This document shows positions 12,295-24,297 of a DNA stretch of 64,000 bases, in pieces. How positions within the stretch are numbered: the first letter of the stretch is position 1; every line of letters starts with the position of its first letter. The position numbers and the translations under genes are program-made. The stretch comes from Camellia lanceoleosa. Taxonomy: Eukaryota; Streptophyta; Magnoliopsida; Ericales; Theaceae. Below the pieces are notes generated by a model, which was given only the letters and a program-made list of their open reading frames with translations, did no database searches and was not told where the DNA came from. The stretch lies in contig CM045758.1 in assembly GCA_025200525.1 (NCBI GenBank), positions 169,460,101 to 169,524,100 of the forward strand. The letters run 5' to 3'.

Positions 12295-14613
12295 TATAGC
12301 GATCCCGGGTTTACCTCTGGTGTAAGTATGTTGATTCTTATGTCCGTCCGTGGGTGCTAGAGGTTGTTTGAACTCTCAAGGCTTCCTTTTTTTTTGTGAA
12401 GCAGGAGTAGGGCGTCACGTTTACGGTTCTGTGCTTGGCTGTGTTGTGTTTGGAGCTTTGTGTTGGTGCCCATTTGCTCCTTCGCCGAGCGAGCGAGTTA
12501 TCGCCGCTGAAGCGTGCGTTTCTGTGTCTGTGGCGCGTGGGTCGAAAATGCAGCCCGGCCGAGCGAGCTCGCCGAGAGGTAAGTCGCCCGCCGAGTTTTT
12601 GGCTTCTAAGCGCCGTCTGCTGCGCCGAAGAGCTGCATAAGCTTGCAAGCAGAGATGCGGCTTGTGCTTTCGCCGCCGCCTCGAAGGAGTTTCGCCCGAG
12701 CCTGAAGGAAGAGGGTTCCCAAGCGAGGGAGATTTTGAGGCTAGTGGTTGGTGAGCGAGGGCTTGTTTGCTTTTTTCAGGCCTTCAGCCGAGCGAAACAT
12801 GGAGACAGAGCGGTGTAGCCGTGAGAGAGAAGAAATGAGAGAATCTTTCACTTTTCTTTCTTTCTTTCTTCTTTCATTTTTTACTTAGCAATCTCTCTAA
12901 ATTCTCTAATGACATCTTCTCTAGGTTTAGTGGACCTAACCTAAGTCCTTAACCTATAAGATAGAGGAATAGCGCTTTAGGTGGTGATAGTCAAATTTGC
13001 ACTTTTTGGAGCACTTCTTCATCTCTTCTTTATGGTCTTCTTTCTCGAGGCAGGGATATCCCACTCCTTCCCTCCCTTCGCCTATGGTTTTTTAAACTTG
13101 GATATGTGGATATGTGTCAAGGTAGTTTTGTTTTTTTTTAAAAAGAAACTGCAATTTTGCCAAAAGTTTACAAAAGTTGGGGTTTTTGTTTTGAAATGAG
13201 CCTGCTATGCAGTTGGGAGTAAAAAGAAAGATTGTAATGAAAATGGAAAATTTAGTTGTTTTGTAATTTGTTTATTGTTTTGGTAATATTGTAATAATTT
13301 AATTTAATTAATTTTAATGTAGAATATGGAATTAAGAATTATGTGGAATGGATTGAGAATGTGGAAATTGAGAATGTGATGTTGAAGGTATTACCACCCG
13401 ATTATTACATGGTTATCGATATAAAATGTGATTATATTATATATTTGCATTTATTTAACTGCTTAGAAATAATCGCTGGCTATGGGTGGGTGTAGTTGAT
13501 TGTTGTAGACAATGCATGCCGATTAGGCAACTAAACTAAATCGAGGCGATCGAATGTCAAGTATTATGGACGAGATTGAATGCGAGTAACTTATTTATTT
13601 ATTGAGCATTGTTTGTGTGGTTATGTGTTTATATGCATTGCTTGTGTTTTATGGGAGGAGTGCCGATACGTACTTCTTAACTTGTTTAGCAATGTGGCTA
13701 GGGATGCAAAAAATAAACCGTCTTAATCCTTGAAAAATAGGGATGGGGCCATATGCTTCATTGAAAATATAAATATTGTATATATGGAAAATCTGGAAAA
13801 ATGGAATATTGCTGTTATGCTCATGCTTGTGGTATTTTATATGCTTATATGGCATATATTTGTGAACATGGATATATTTTGAATGGAGAATGGTTGGATA
13901 TGTGTTTGTTGATTTGAAGTGTTGATATTTGTTATATGGATATACCAATTGTATGGATTTTATTGTGGATATAAGCATTATAAAATGTGATGGATTATCG
14001 ATATAGAAGTATAGAAAATATTTTTGTCATGTGATGGTCGACCAGTTGTTGATTCATGTGAACAATATAAAGTGGCTTATGAGTTGTCAAAAGTGGAAGA
14101 AAAGTTTTGGTTTTATGTTTTAAAAGAAAACGTTTCAATGTTTTGTCTGATTGAGTGTTTTCAAACTTGTTGAAGATGAAATGGAAAGTGAATTGGTACT
14201 TAAGTCAAACGAACGTAAAAGTCGTAACGTATATGGTGTAGTGAATAATGATTACAACGCTAGGAATTTTCATAGCTTGCTAAGTGTATTTCATGTCTGG
14301 TAGTTGGTTTTACGACACCATTTTGGCCGTATACTCACCACCTCCAAGGATAGACAGTATTGGATATGCCAATACAGCAGAGTCGCTCTGAAGAGGCAGG
14401 CAATTTGATTTTTGTTTGTTTGTTTTTTCTTGTATGGCTTTTCAGATTTGATTTTCATACTCTTTTTGAAATATTTTGTTAGCTTGATTTTCTCGCTTTT
14501 AAATGGCGCAAGTGGGGGGACATGTGTAGATTGATTAACATGTAAAGATGTGATTCCCTTGTAGCAATGTATGTATGAATGGATGGGTTTCATAGTGAAT
14601 TTTGGGGTTTTAT
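12295..14613. mobile_element. Unclassified 2.3-kb insertion
   Basis: Unit 3 has the uninterrupted site near 42,490 (AATTGGGAAAAAATTTAAAG). Here the site is split after GGGAA and resumes with GGAAAAAATTT at 14,615, giving a 4- or 5-bp duplication. The insertion starts TATAGCGATCCCGGG and ends GGGGTTTTAT(A). It has a GC-rich zone with repeated CCGAGCGAG-type motifs (12,480-12,800) that recalls the palindrome cores of the LTR family, so a diverged solo LTR is possible. I see no transposase or pol homology. The short open frames around 12,350-12,820 are not recognised. Confidence 0.55.
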
Positions 14614-14618
14614 AGGAA

Positions 14619-15179
14619 AAAATTTAAAGAAAATTTACACTAGACCGGATGACCGCCATGGCATCCTCCTGGTCGTCCTTTCAATCAACCGATTGTTTGA
14701 TGAAAATTAAAAATTTAATATTAAAACGCTTAATATAATAAAGAAATAAAAAAAAAAAACATTTAACTCAAATCTTTACTTAAATTTGATACCTACTGAT
14801 ATGGATTGTGTTGACTAAAGTGGTGACAAGTTGTACATTACGTAGAAAATATCTACATGGGCCAATCACTTGGGACAGGTGCCGTACATGACACACAAAA
14901 ATATCATCGGCCAACCACTTGGTACACGTGCTGACAACAAAGTTTGTACATTGGATGTATATTGTACACAAAAACTATCCACATCAGTGATTGGGCAACA
15001 CAGTACAATGTACATTACACAGAAAATATCCACATCGGCTTTATATGTTTTTTTTTTTTTTTTCTTTTTTTCACTTGACATGAAGATCAACTATCATCAT
15101 CATCTGCTGGTATAAATTGAGAATGATGGTGGATCAGTCCCTTTAAACCTACCATTGATATGAATTTTTCCACTTTGAA
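14619..15179 (+). promoter_or_regulatory. Upstream region of DUF241 copy 2 with repeated motif and TATA box
   Basis: A TATAAAT box at 15,111 lies 69 bp before the ATG at 15,180, and the same arrangement precedes copies 3 and 4. Upstream, three diverged copies of ACAGAAAATATCCACATCGG occur near 14,840, 14,970 and 15,018, mixed with GTACATTGTACA-type motifs and CCAATCACTTGG. The module recurs at 34,118-34,300 and 42,699-42,920. Promoter function is inferred from position and conservation between units only. Confidence 0.5.
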
Positions 15180-15519
15180 ATGCCTAGTTTCTCCCCCAAA
15201 TCCAAACTAACTACCATGTTCGATCCATTAGCTCGATCACACCCAACCGCACTCCGAATTGAACAAGAGCTCAACAAACTCAAGATATGAAAATCGTCAT
15301 CCTTTTCATCAAATGCAGAGACGATTCACATTGGCTTAACTGGCCTCAGAGATCTATACATATGCATTGAACAACTTCTTGCTCTGTCTCTCACCCAACA
15401 AGCTTAAAAACACTAAAAACAGGTGATCAAATTGTTAGAAGAGTCCATTAAATACATAGATATATGCAGCAACACAAGGGATTCAATTTTGGAAATAAAG
15501 TCAAATCTTTAAACCCTTC
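15180..15519 (+). pseudogene. DUF241 copy 2, 5' part (split by a LINE)
   Basis: The ATG at 15,180 opens MPSFSPKSK, followed by HPTALRIEQELNKLKI and a TGA where copy 4 has CAG. Reading on gives SSNAETIHIGLTGL, LTQQA and KYIDICSNTRDSILEIKSNL, the N-terminal half of a DUF241 protein. Compared with copy 4, a 1-bp and an 8-bp deletion near the start compensate to keep frame, at the cost of scrambling the usual HVRSIS motif. The frame is cut at 15,519 by the LINE poly(A) tail and resumes at 22,057. With internal stops and a 6.5-kb insertion it cannot give a normal protein. Confidence 0.85.
15503..15519. repeat. LINE target-site duplication, left copy
   Basis: AAATCTTTAAACCCTTC lies beside the poly(T). 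Its partner is at 22,057-22,073, differing at one base. Confidence 0.9.
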
Positions 15520-16179
15520 TTTTTTTTTTTTTTTTTTTTTTGAACGGCAAAAGAAGCGCTTTATTGATGAAAACATATGGAGTATGAAAAATACATCAAT
15601 AAAGAGGAGTTAGGAGCTAGAACAAAGCTCCTACCTCCTAGTTGGTGAGAAACCAATAGAGAAGAAAAAAAGAAACAAAATAGACAAAACCAGATTACAA
15701 CAAAACAGAGGAAAAGCAGGGAAAGATGTGGAAACTACACTAGAGCAGTCCTCAACAAAGCAAATTACGAGCTTTGTAGCAAAGAAGAAACCAAACCGAC
15801 TAAACCCTCAAGAAACCAAACAAACCAAGCAAAAGTCCCAAAAGAGAAATCCTCAAGATAGAGCAAGTTGCACAAAAAAATGCATTGAGGCTAACACCAC
15901 TGGTAACAAAATAGAAACCAAATGACCAAAACCCATCACGAGTAAACCAAATGCATATCACCATTGGCGACAAACCAATCCCATCAAATGCACCAATTCC
16001 ACTGGAGGGTAACAAACCAACAGATACCACTGCCGAGTATAGCATCAAAAAATCAAATAATGACCCATCAACAAATACCACTGTTGAGTATGACAAACCA
16101 ACCATTACCACTGCTGAGCATAGCATCAGAGAACCTGAGTACAGCAAATTCACACCCATCAACAGATACACTTCCTAAT

Positions 16180-19100
16180 GCCAAAGATGTTATCGAGAAA
16201 ATCATTTATGGAGAATGAAAGGTCCTTGGAAGAGGCCTTAAGCCAAATTGCTAACCTTACGATTATGAGCTCCTGCAACTCCTGCATGTCTTGTTGTGAA
16301 TCTTGAAATAGATGTTCATTTCTGAGTTTCCATAATGACCAAAGGGTAACTAATGGTAATGCTTGCCAAATTCTCTATTCATGTTTCCTACAGAAATGAC
16401 CTGCCCACCATTGTAGCAATCCCTGTACAGAGCCTGGAGTCACCCACAGAGTCCTCCACCACTGCAGCAACCCAGTCCAGACTCGCCACACCAGAGGACA
16501 ATGAAGAAGCACATGAACCATAGTTTCCTATTGTGATTTGCAGAAAATACATAGAGTAAATGCAGCCCTATCCAGTACACCAATCCGTTGCAAGAACACA
16601 GAGGTTTTAACCTTTTGTTTCCAAGCGAGCCAACCGAAGAACTGCACTTTGGGAGGTAGATATTTTAGCCAGACCAAACTATATGAACTGACATTACCAC
16701 CATAAGCAAGATTAGACTAATTATAGAAAACAGATACAAGAGATTGCCCGAGCTTTATTACTAACCATGAAGCACTATCTTGGACCAACAGATTGAGTGC
16801 AGGTGTTGGTGCAATGATGCCTATTAATCTAAGAAGCTTCTCTTTCTCCCAATCAAGTAGAGACCTTCCAAAGGAAAACAACCAATTATTAGAGGAGGCA
16901 TCCACAAAATCTTTGAGTAATCTTTCCTTATCATTAGATAATTGGAATAGCCTTGGAAATTCTTCTTTAAGACATAAGGCTCCACACCATTGATCACTCC
17001 AGAACCTGATTCTACAACCATTCCCTATTTTGAGTCATAGACACTAACATAGAATTCCAAAAGAGACTGGTGATGTTCAACAAGAGCTATGATACCATCC
17101 TGATTTTAGAAAAGGTGGTGCAAGAGCTAAGATTAGGAAGCTAGGCCCCACCTTGAAAATTGTACTTGCTACAAATAAGCCTCTTCCATAATGAATCATG
17201 TTCAGATGCAAACCTCCACCACCATTTCAGAAGTAAACACACATTCACATCCCTAAGCCTTCTAACACCCAGCCCACCCTGTTTTAAGCTTTTTGTGACC
17301 TCTGTCCATTTCACGAGATGGATTTTCTTCCTTAAATCTGAACCACCCCATAGGAAAGTAGCTTGTATTTTATCTAACTCCTTAGCTATTCCTTTAGGCA
17401 ACCTAAACAGAGACAAGAAAAACACGGGTAGACTTGATAACACTACTTTCACCAAGATCAACCACCCTGCAAAGGAAAGAAGCCTCATTTTCTAGCCAGC
17501 AAGCCACAATTTGAACTTATGTATAACTGGTTTCCAAAACCTTTTCCTCATTGGATTAGCACCAATGGCAGACCTAGATACTTTAGAGGTAAGGTTTGGG
17601 TCTTACAATTTAACAAAGAAGCATACTCAACTAGAATAGAATCAGGAGCACCAATCCCACAAACTACACTTTTGTGGTAATTGATTTTGAGACCAAATGC
17701 TACTTCAAAAGACCTGAGAATCCTTTTTAAGCTCACAACTTCTGATAGCTCGGCTTCACAAAATAAAAGAGAGTCATCTACGAATTAGAGATGAGATAGT
17801 TGCACTTGGTTGTTGCCTATAAGTACCCCTTTTAGCAAACTCAAATCCCTAGCTCTCTGAAGAAAAATGTTTAATGCCTCTACAACCAAGTTAAAAAGGA
17901 ATGGAGACAAGGGATTGCCTTACCTGAGGCCTTTCTGGGGGTTAAACTCCTTGGTTGGTGAGCCATTCACAAGTATTGAGATCCTTGCAGTAGAGACACA
18001 CTCCTTAATCCAAGAAGTCCATTTGGAACCAAATCCAAAGTTTTCTAGCATTGAAAAGAGAAAGTTCCAATTGATAGAATCAAATGCCTTTTCAAAATCT
18101 ATTTTTAGTAGCAGCCCTGACTTTTTAGATTTAACCCAACCATCCACAACTTCGTTAGCAATCAACATACCATCGAGAATATTCCTACCACCTAGAAAGG
18201 CTGACTCTGTGTCACCAATGATCATGGGCATGACCTTTTTGAGCCTGGATGCAAGAACTTTAGAAAGAATTTTGTACATAGAACCAACTAAGCTTATAGG
18301 TTTAAACTCACTTAAAGTGACAGCTTTATCGAGCTTTGGAATCAAAGTAATGAAGGTACTGTTCAAACCAGGATCTGATCTGCTATTGACATGAAATTCT
18401 TTCATAAAGTTGATCACCTCCACCTTAAGCACCTTCCAGAATTTTTGAAAAAACATCAAATTGAAGCCATCTGGACCAGTAGCTTTATTTCCATTACAAT
18501 CCATAACAGATGACCAGATTTCTTCTTCAGTGAAATTTGCCTCAAGTATATGGAAAGAATCACTAAGTCTTACACTCTTAAAATTTCCAGCAAGCCTTGG
18601 TCTGATGCTCCAAACTTCAATGAAATGATCTAAAAAGTGAGTCCACACTGCATGTTTAACTTGACTTGGCTCCTCCAAAACCACATCCCCCACTTTGATA
18701 GAGTTGAGAGTGTTCCTAGTTTGCCTATTGCTGACCATAACATGGAAGAATCTAGTGTTCCTGTCGCCCTTCAGATTCCAATCTAACCTTGATTTTTGGA
18801 GCCATTCCCATTCACTCAACAGCCACATGTCATTTCTTTTTTCTCTCTGCAGCTTCAATTCAGCCTTCTCCAATGGTCTAGATTCAGCTGACAAGTCAAA
18901 GTCGTGAAGTTCAGTTTCAATGGCTTGTAATTTGAATGCAACATTGCCATAAACCTCTCTACTCCATGTTTTTAATATCAACTTGAGTGTATGCAATTTC
19001 CTCTGCAAAATAAAACCAGATGACCCAGAAAAATGAGATTCTTGCCATGTTTGTTCCACTAAAGGAGCAAGATGCGAGTGCAGCAGCCAAGCATTTAAGA

Positions 19101-19870
19101 ACTTGAAAGGCTTGGGTCCCCAATCCCTAGCATCCTCCATTAGCACAATAGGACAATGATCAGATGCAATTCTAGGAAGGCCCCAAAGTTTGAACTTATA
19201 TCTCTCCAGCCATTCAAGGCTTAAAATGAACCTATCAATACGACTCCATTTATACCCATCAAAAGCATTGCACCAGGTGTATTTTCTTCCTAACATTTGC
19301 AAGTCCACCATCTCACATATATCTATGAACTCATTGAAATCTTTCATGCCCCTATCCCTTATTGATATACCTACTCTTTCTCCTGAGTTTCTGATCTCGT
19401 TAAAATCACCACCAAGGCACCGCGGCTTACGAAATGAATTCTTCAAATTTAACAGAATCTGCCATAGTTTCCTTCTCCTAATAACATCATTAGAAGCATA
19501 AATATTGACAATTACATAATCGAATGAGTTGTAGAGCTTACCTGATAGTAGAATAAAGTTTCTATTGCTGCAACACTTTGAGAGTTAGAAAACCTTAGGG
19601 TCCCAGAGGCAGAGTAGACCACCTGCCATTTCCTTCAGCATCCACAGCCATAGACTTCATCCTATCCTTGGGCCAAAGACTTTTCACCTCAAAGATGGTA
19701 ATGCTTGACTTTTTTGTCTCTTGAAACAAAGCTATGTCAATTTTCCTTTGTAGCAAAAGATTCTTGACCTTTTTCTTCTTAACAGGTCTTCCTACCCCTC
19801 TAATGTTCCAACTTAGTGTCTTCATAGAAACATTGTATGCCACTGATCTCACCCATTTGGAGCTGATCAT
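16180..19870 (-). pseudogene. LINE ORF2: endonuclease - reverse transcriptase - zf-RVT
   Basis: Reading leftward from 19,870, the frame opens with TLSWNIRGVGRPVKKKKV and ALFQETK, the start of an APE-type endonuclease. The longest open part, 19,446-17,920, holds LGGDFNEIRNSGER, SRIDRFILS and ASDHCPIVL. These are followed by the reverse transcriptase motifs KATGPDGFN, LIPK, FKPISLVGSMYKILSKVL and the catalytic DFEKAFDSINW. A TAA replaces the Gln codon of the usual RQGNPLSP motif at about 17,918. A second stop sits just before FVDDSLLFCE (about 17,775), the position of the catalytic FADD box. The frame then runs through NYHKSVVCGIG, PLKYLGLPL and LKQGGLGVRRL, and ends with a zf-RVT-like region (VQFFGWLAWKQKV near 16,600). 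The frame also breaks between the endonuclease parts (19,450-19,595). It is a clear plant LINE product and non-functional. Confidence 0.95.
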
Positions 19871-20512
19871 TCCACAATACCTTTTCCTTTCCCGAACCTC
19901 CCCTTATCCTTCTCCTCTATGTGCACTAATTTCCTGATCACCTCAGATTCTTGCCCCATGAATTCAAGCCCTAAACTTTTCCCCATCTGCACTGTTGCTT
20001 GGGCCTCGTGAAAAAATCAATTCCGTAAAGGGGTTGCTTGTTAGTTGGATTTTGAAGAGATTTGGGGACATGTGTGGATCTTGACCGTAGCCTTTAATGG
20101 TTCCTTTGTTTGTGGAAGTTCCTTATGACCAAGCCTTCTAGCAAAACCAAAGTGAATCTACTAGCTAACAGAGGTTGTTTAACTCTTACTCACCGCTTTT
20201 TTCCTCTTGCTTCTCTTCAAACGATTAAGAATAGAGTCTAAAATAGATGGGTTGATAGTGTCACAACCCACATCGATGACCCATAACTGCCTTGTAGGTG
20301 GAAATTGAAATGCGCCACAAGGGGCCCAATAGGCGAGAATTTGAATGGGACAGTTAGAAGGCTAAAGCCCAATTGGCATATGAGTAAGAGCTACCTCAAG
20401 ACAAATACTAGACTGTTCTTCAGGAAGAACTAAGGCTTTTGATAAAACCCGGGTGAGGATTTGACCTTATACTATACTGCTATTGCACGCTTTTGAGGTT
20501 TATGATTACACT

Positions 20513-22010
20513 CTACACTCTCACGCTACCCACTAACTGAGCTTCAGCCTCCGTTTGAGCTTCATAAGTGTACCTATGCCTCTGGTGCAGGTTGACCTCT
20601 GGCAAAGATGACTTAACCACACATGCACCCTCTTCATTTGAATTTCTCGCACAATTTGTGGTCTCCTCCACCGCTGAGGCATGACTCCAATTGCCACCAT
20701 TCCCTACAGCCACATCAGATAATTTTGCCAACTTAGCTGCCCTGTTATCACCTTCCCTCACCAGGTTGATTTTGGAGCAAACATCTTGGATTGCCACCTT
20801 AGATGACGTTCCTTTACAACTGATACTAACATTTGCTGAAGTCTGCTTTTCAAGGACTCGGATGGGGTAAAATCTGCCTTTACACTCCAGATTCAGGCTT
20901 GTATTAATTGGATCCATAACACTGATAATTATTATGAGCCCGCCACAACGGAAGGATTTAGGAGTGCAAACTTCATCATCTAAAAGAACTAACTCTCCCC
21001 ACATTCCTCCTATCTTCGAAGGTATCCGAAGTTCCATAGATTGAGGGCACCCCATAACAACTTATCCAAACATACCTCTCTTGATGAAGAAGCATACCGG
21101 TCTCCATTCGATATACTCACACCACCATGGAACTAATCCTTGAACCGAGACCTATGACTTAGCATATCTTTCTCGTAATTAAATGAGATGATAACATCTC
21201 GCCCACCTCCGCTTACCAACACATTCTCGCACACCTTTTTTGATGAGTTCGCTCTTCACATTCTAATGTATAATCTATTTTGAGTCTCATTATTAGACTC
21301 TCGTACAACCACCCATTCCTTACCTCATCCACTTTGATAGATACCGGTGGTGTAGATCTGGGTTCAGCTCCCTTTATGACATCTGCAAATGACCGTCCAT
21401 CGGTGCGTTGATGCCAAAATTGTTTAGTCCCCATAGCGGCATCATCTCTGACTTCAGCTTGTCTTGTTAGTGATGGTTTCTGCCTCTGTCTATTTTCTAT
21501 TCCTTTACCATACTCTGTAATTTTGACCGACAGAGCTTTGTTATTAACCCATAAACCATTGGCTTTTTGTTCAGCAACAGTCGCTGCAATGAAGCAGTAG
21601 TAACGCACGAACCCAAATCTTATATAGGTGGATTTTCTTTGCTTTTGTGGTATGTACACATCCTTCACCACGCCAAACTTGATGAACAAATCATACAAGT
21701 TTCTAGGTGAAAAGGATTACGGCAAATTATCCACAAATAGTGTAATCAATGCTACCCTTCGACCATCCGTCCACAAATTAGGACGCACTTGCCTACCCCT
21801 TTGCTTAATCATTGGGATCCAACCTCCCCGATCGCCATCGTTCTCCCTTCGACCATCGTTATCCCTTCTCGCCATCGTTTTCCACTTTTTAGACAATTCT
21901 TTCCTTACGAATACCAACTCAGGGTCTACTTTGCAAGCTCCATTCTCAATAACCCGATCACCATCGTTCTCCTTTCGACCATCGTTATCCTTCTCGCCAT
22001 CGTTTTCCAC
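20513..22010 (-). pseudogene. LINE ORF1 with RRM-like domain
   Basis: Reading leftward, a charged repetitive N-terminus leads to LFVDNLP, a stop, then LYDLFIKFGVVKDVYIP and RFGFVRY. These correspond to the RNP2 and RNP1 elements of an RNA-recognition motif. A frame break near 21,100-21,210 separates this from a C-terminal part (21,055-20,513) with KGRFYPIRVLE, of the kind seen in plant L1 ORF1 proteins that bind their own RNA. The first 200 bp contain a duplicated segment coding for the charged repeats. Order (ORF1 upstream of ORF2 on the same strand) and domain content agree with L1-clade plant LINEs. Stops and shifts make it a pseudogene. Confidence 0.8.
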
Positions 22011-22044
22011 TTTTTAGACAATTCTTTCCTTACGAATACCAACT
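21829..22044. repeat. Direct duplication at the 5' end of the LINE
   Basis: A segment of about 90 bp containing CGACCATCGTTATCC and CACTTTTTAGACAATTC occurs at about 21,829-21,921 and again at 21,956-22,044, a period of about 127 bp. Repeated 5' leader modules are known from L1 elements of other organisms, where they can act as promoter monomers. Here that role is only a guess. Confidence 0.8.
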
Positions 22045-22056
22045 CGTTTATGTGTT

Positions 22057-22537
22057 AAATCTTCAAACCCTTCAATCCACTCTTCGGAGAAGAAAAATCG
22101 ATATTGCTAGCAACGATAACAAGTGCTCTAGTAAGAAGATGAAGAAGAAAGTTTCGAAATCACTCCCGGAATTGAAGAAATTAGATAGCAAATTCGGGGT
22201 CTCTAATCTATCAGATTTAGATAAGAACATGTTTGCAATGGTTAGAGAAGCGAGTTGGATCACGATTTCGATCTTCGAATCGCTCTTGTTGTTTCTTTGC
22301 GCGCCATTGGGGAGGCCGAGGACTAGAAAATGGTCATTGGTTTCGAAAATGGCGAGTGGAGAAGATTTGATGTTGTATTGTTCAGAGAGAGATGATGAGG
22401 GGAAGAGGATTGAATGTGTACAGGGAAGGTTGAAGGATTTGAATGGAAGTATTGAAGGAATTGAGAGTGGATTGCAGTGTCTTTCTAGGTATTTGATCTG
22501 CACCAAAGTCTCTCTTCTGAATATACTTTCCAATTAG
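22057..22537 (+). pseudogene. DUF241 copy 2, 3' part
   Basis: This continues the frame broken at 15,519. It reads LQTLQSTLRRRKIDIAS, KCSSKKMKKKVSKSLPELKK, FLCAPLGRPRTRKWSLVSKM and ends SLLNILSN with TAG at 22,535-22,537. This segment alone is open for about 160 codons, so it decayed little after the split. The first 17 bases are the right copy of the LINE target-site duplication. The 3' sequence gives the reference end for the family here, against which the altered C-terminus of copy 1 can be recognised. Confidence 0.85.
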
Positions 22538-24297
22538 GACTAATATTGTAATTTTAATAGCCGCGTACATTATTTGTGTCTATAGAGATATGTACATAAA
22601 TTAAAATATATATTGTATTGCATAGTAATAAGAATGAAATTTGATGTCTTGGCTAGTTTGAAATAAACTTTGTTCTTGCATTCTTGTTTTTTTATTATTT
22701 TCTCATAAAACAATTTATAAACAAGTCTGACTTGAAATAAATCTTAAAATTTAAAGTTAAGGCTTGTGGGTTTTAACAGTCTATAAGGTCTTGTTTAACA
22801 ATATCACTTTTCAGTTTAAAAGTCATTAATAAAAACCAAAAAACTAACAACATATATTAAAAAGTCAAAGATTCTCTTTATTTTTGTATACCTTTTCGTA
22901 AAAAATTAAAAAGTCATCCCGAATATACTAATTTTTTATATTTAATTTAAAAAATTAAAAAAATTATTAAAATAACTTCCCAAACAAGACTTAAGTTAGG
23001 ATTAGACTAACCCGCCCTAACCTCCTAATATTGAAGTCCTTATAACTTAAAAATATAAGCTTAGGCTTTGGGCCAGGCTTCACCCATGTGAACCTGGACT
23101 TTAATTTTTAAAAGTTAATTAATTAATTACAAATTAATAGAAGAAGATATTATTATTATAATATAAAATTTTTGAAATAGAATTACATATTGAATGATTA
23201 AAAAAAAACTATTTATTGTAATATATTATTATATCAATACATTTATTGCTATTAATTTCAAAGTTTGTGTGATATATTTTATTTTTTTTTAATCTTGTTA
23301 TTTAATTAAAGAGTAATACTAAGTATTATGAAAAAATTTCATGAAAATTTTTCACTATTAGATTACACACACAATAAAACACCATACATTAATCAAATAA
23401 TGAAATTTTTTTATGAAATACTTTATAATATTTTCTTAATGATACCTAATATTATTCTTTACTAAAAAAATCATATATAACAAAAAGATGAGTAAAAGAA
23501 AGGGAGAGAGTAATACAACTTTTTTTTAGATGCGCATATGAGTTGGACTTCGAAATAACCCCATTGGAACGGGCCTCACCCACCAAAACTCAGGCTCATA
23601 TTTGAATGGGGAAGACTAGGAACTACCATAAAGTATTAAATTTTAACCATTTAGGTTGTGTTTGGATGTTATCTATTGTGTTAGATGATAACAAAATTTT
23701 AAAAGAATAAAAATACAGAGTGATCTTAAAATAAAATAAAAATCCAAATTGCATCCGTAATTTTTATAGTTTTTCACTTCACTTCTGTCATAACTAAATA
23801 TTGGCGGTTTGGGAATAACAGTTAGAGGCTATTTTAGCCTCTTGGAAAAAAAAAAGCCTAAAAGCCACACTGTTGCTGGCTCAATTTGTGCTTGATAGCT
23901 GCTAAGCAACAGAGGATGAAAAGATGATTTTATCCTTTGAATATTTGACCAACTCATAAACTCTCCAGCAGCAGCTTTGAAAAACAACTCTCTCATCTCC
24001 CTCAGACGCAGCCATTGGAAGTTGGTGAAGAAGTGAAACAAATCAGTACTGACAGATCTCTCTTAGGCAAACCATTGGAAGTTGTCCATGTCTCTCTCTC
24101 CTGTCTTCCCACGAGAAAATGGAGGTCACTAATGGGATATTATTTAGTATTTTTAGAGCAAGTTTAGGTAGTATTTCAAATTTATAACTAAATTTAGTTA
24201 ATGAAATAAAATATTATTCCAAAAATACTAAATAATTTCAAATAACTCATTTAATGGTTGTAGACACCTCATGTTGGTCATTAATAAGTGGGGTTGC
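22538..24297. repeat. Unit-2 downstream flank
   Basis: Non-coding unit sequence parallel to 540-2,485 and 55,136-56,080, but without the 1.2-kb segment found in units 1 and 3. It contains the MITE at 22,787-22,991. From about 23,610 to 24,297 it diverges from the other units. That part includes GGTTGTGTTTGGATG near 23,654 and GCTATTTTAGCCTCTTGG near 23,830, the latter resembling the MITE at 40,639, so it probably holds MITE remnants. No gene seen. Confidence 0.6.
22787..22991. mobile_element. MITE, Tourist/PIF-Harbinger-like
   Basis: A 205-bp insertion with inverted ends GGTCTTGTTT / AAACAAGACT and TAA on both sides (22,784-22,786 and 22,992-22,994). Unit 1 shows the empty site near 573. The same insertion is in unit 4 (55,256-55,456) but not in units 1 and 3. 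The 3-bp TAA duplication and the GTTTGGGAAG end point to PIF/Harbinger-type elements. No coding capacity. Confidence 0.75.

Larger units (their letters stand above)
15520..22056 (-). mobile_element. L1-type plant LINE, antisense, inserted in DUF241 copy 2
   Basis: A 22-nt T run at 15,520-15,541 is the poly(A) tail of a minus-strand element. The target-site duplication is 17 bp with one mismatch, AAATCTTYAAACCCTTC (15,503-15,519 and 22,057-22,073). Total length is about 6.5 kb. In element order it carries a 5' leader with a duplicated segment, ORF1 with an RNA-binding domain, ORF2 with endonuclease, reverse transcriptase and a C-terminal zf-RVT-like region, then a 3' UTR of about 0.65 kb. Both ORFs contain stops and shifts, so the copy is dead. 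The length suggests it was inserted nearly full length. Confidence 0.95.

Noticed and set aside
12350..12818. Overlapping open frames on both strands in the GC-rich zone of the 12.3-kb insertion
   Set aside because: High G+C lowers stop frequency in all frames, and no motif or consistent frame is seen. I do not call a gene.
15800..16171. A 123-codon minus-strand hydrophobic frame near the LINE 3' end
   Set aside because: It lies in the LINE 3' UTR and its repetitiveness comes from short direct repeats (ACCACTGCTGAGCATAGC).
17867..19501. Plus-strand open frames across 17,867-18,394 and 19,190-19,501
   Set aside because: They are antisense to the LINE reverse transcriptase and endonuclease, which have clear motifs on the minus strand.
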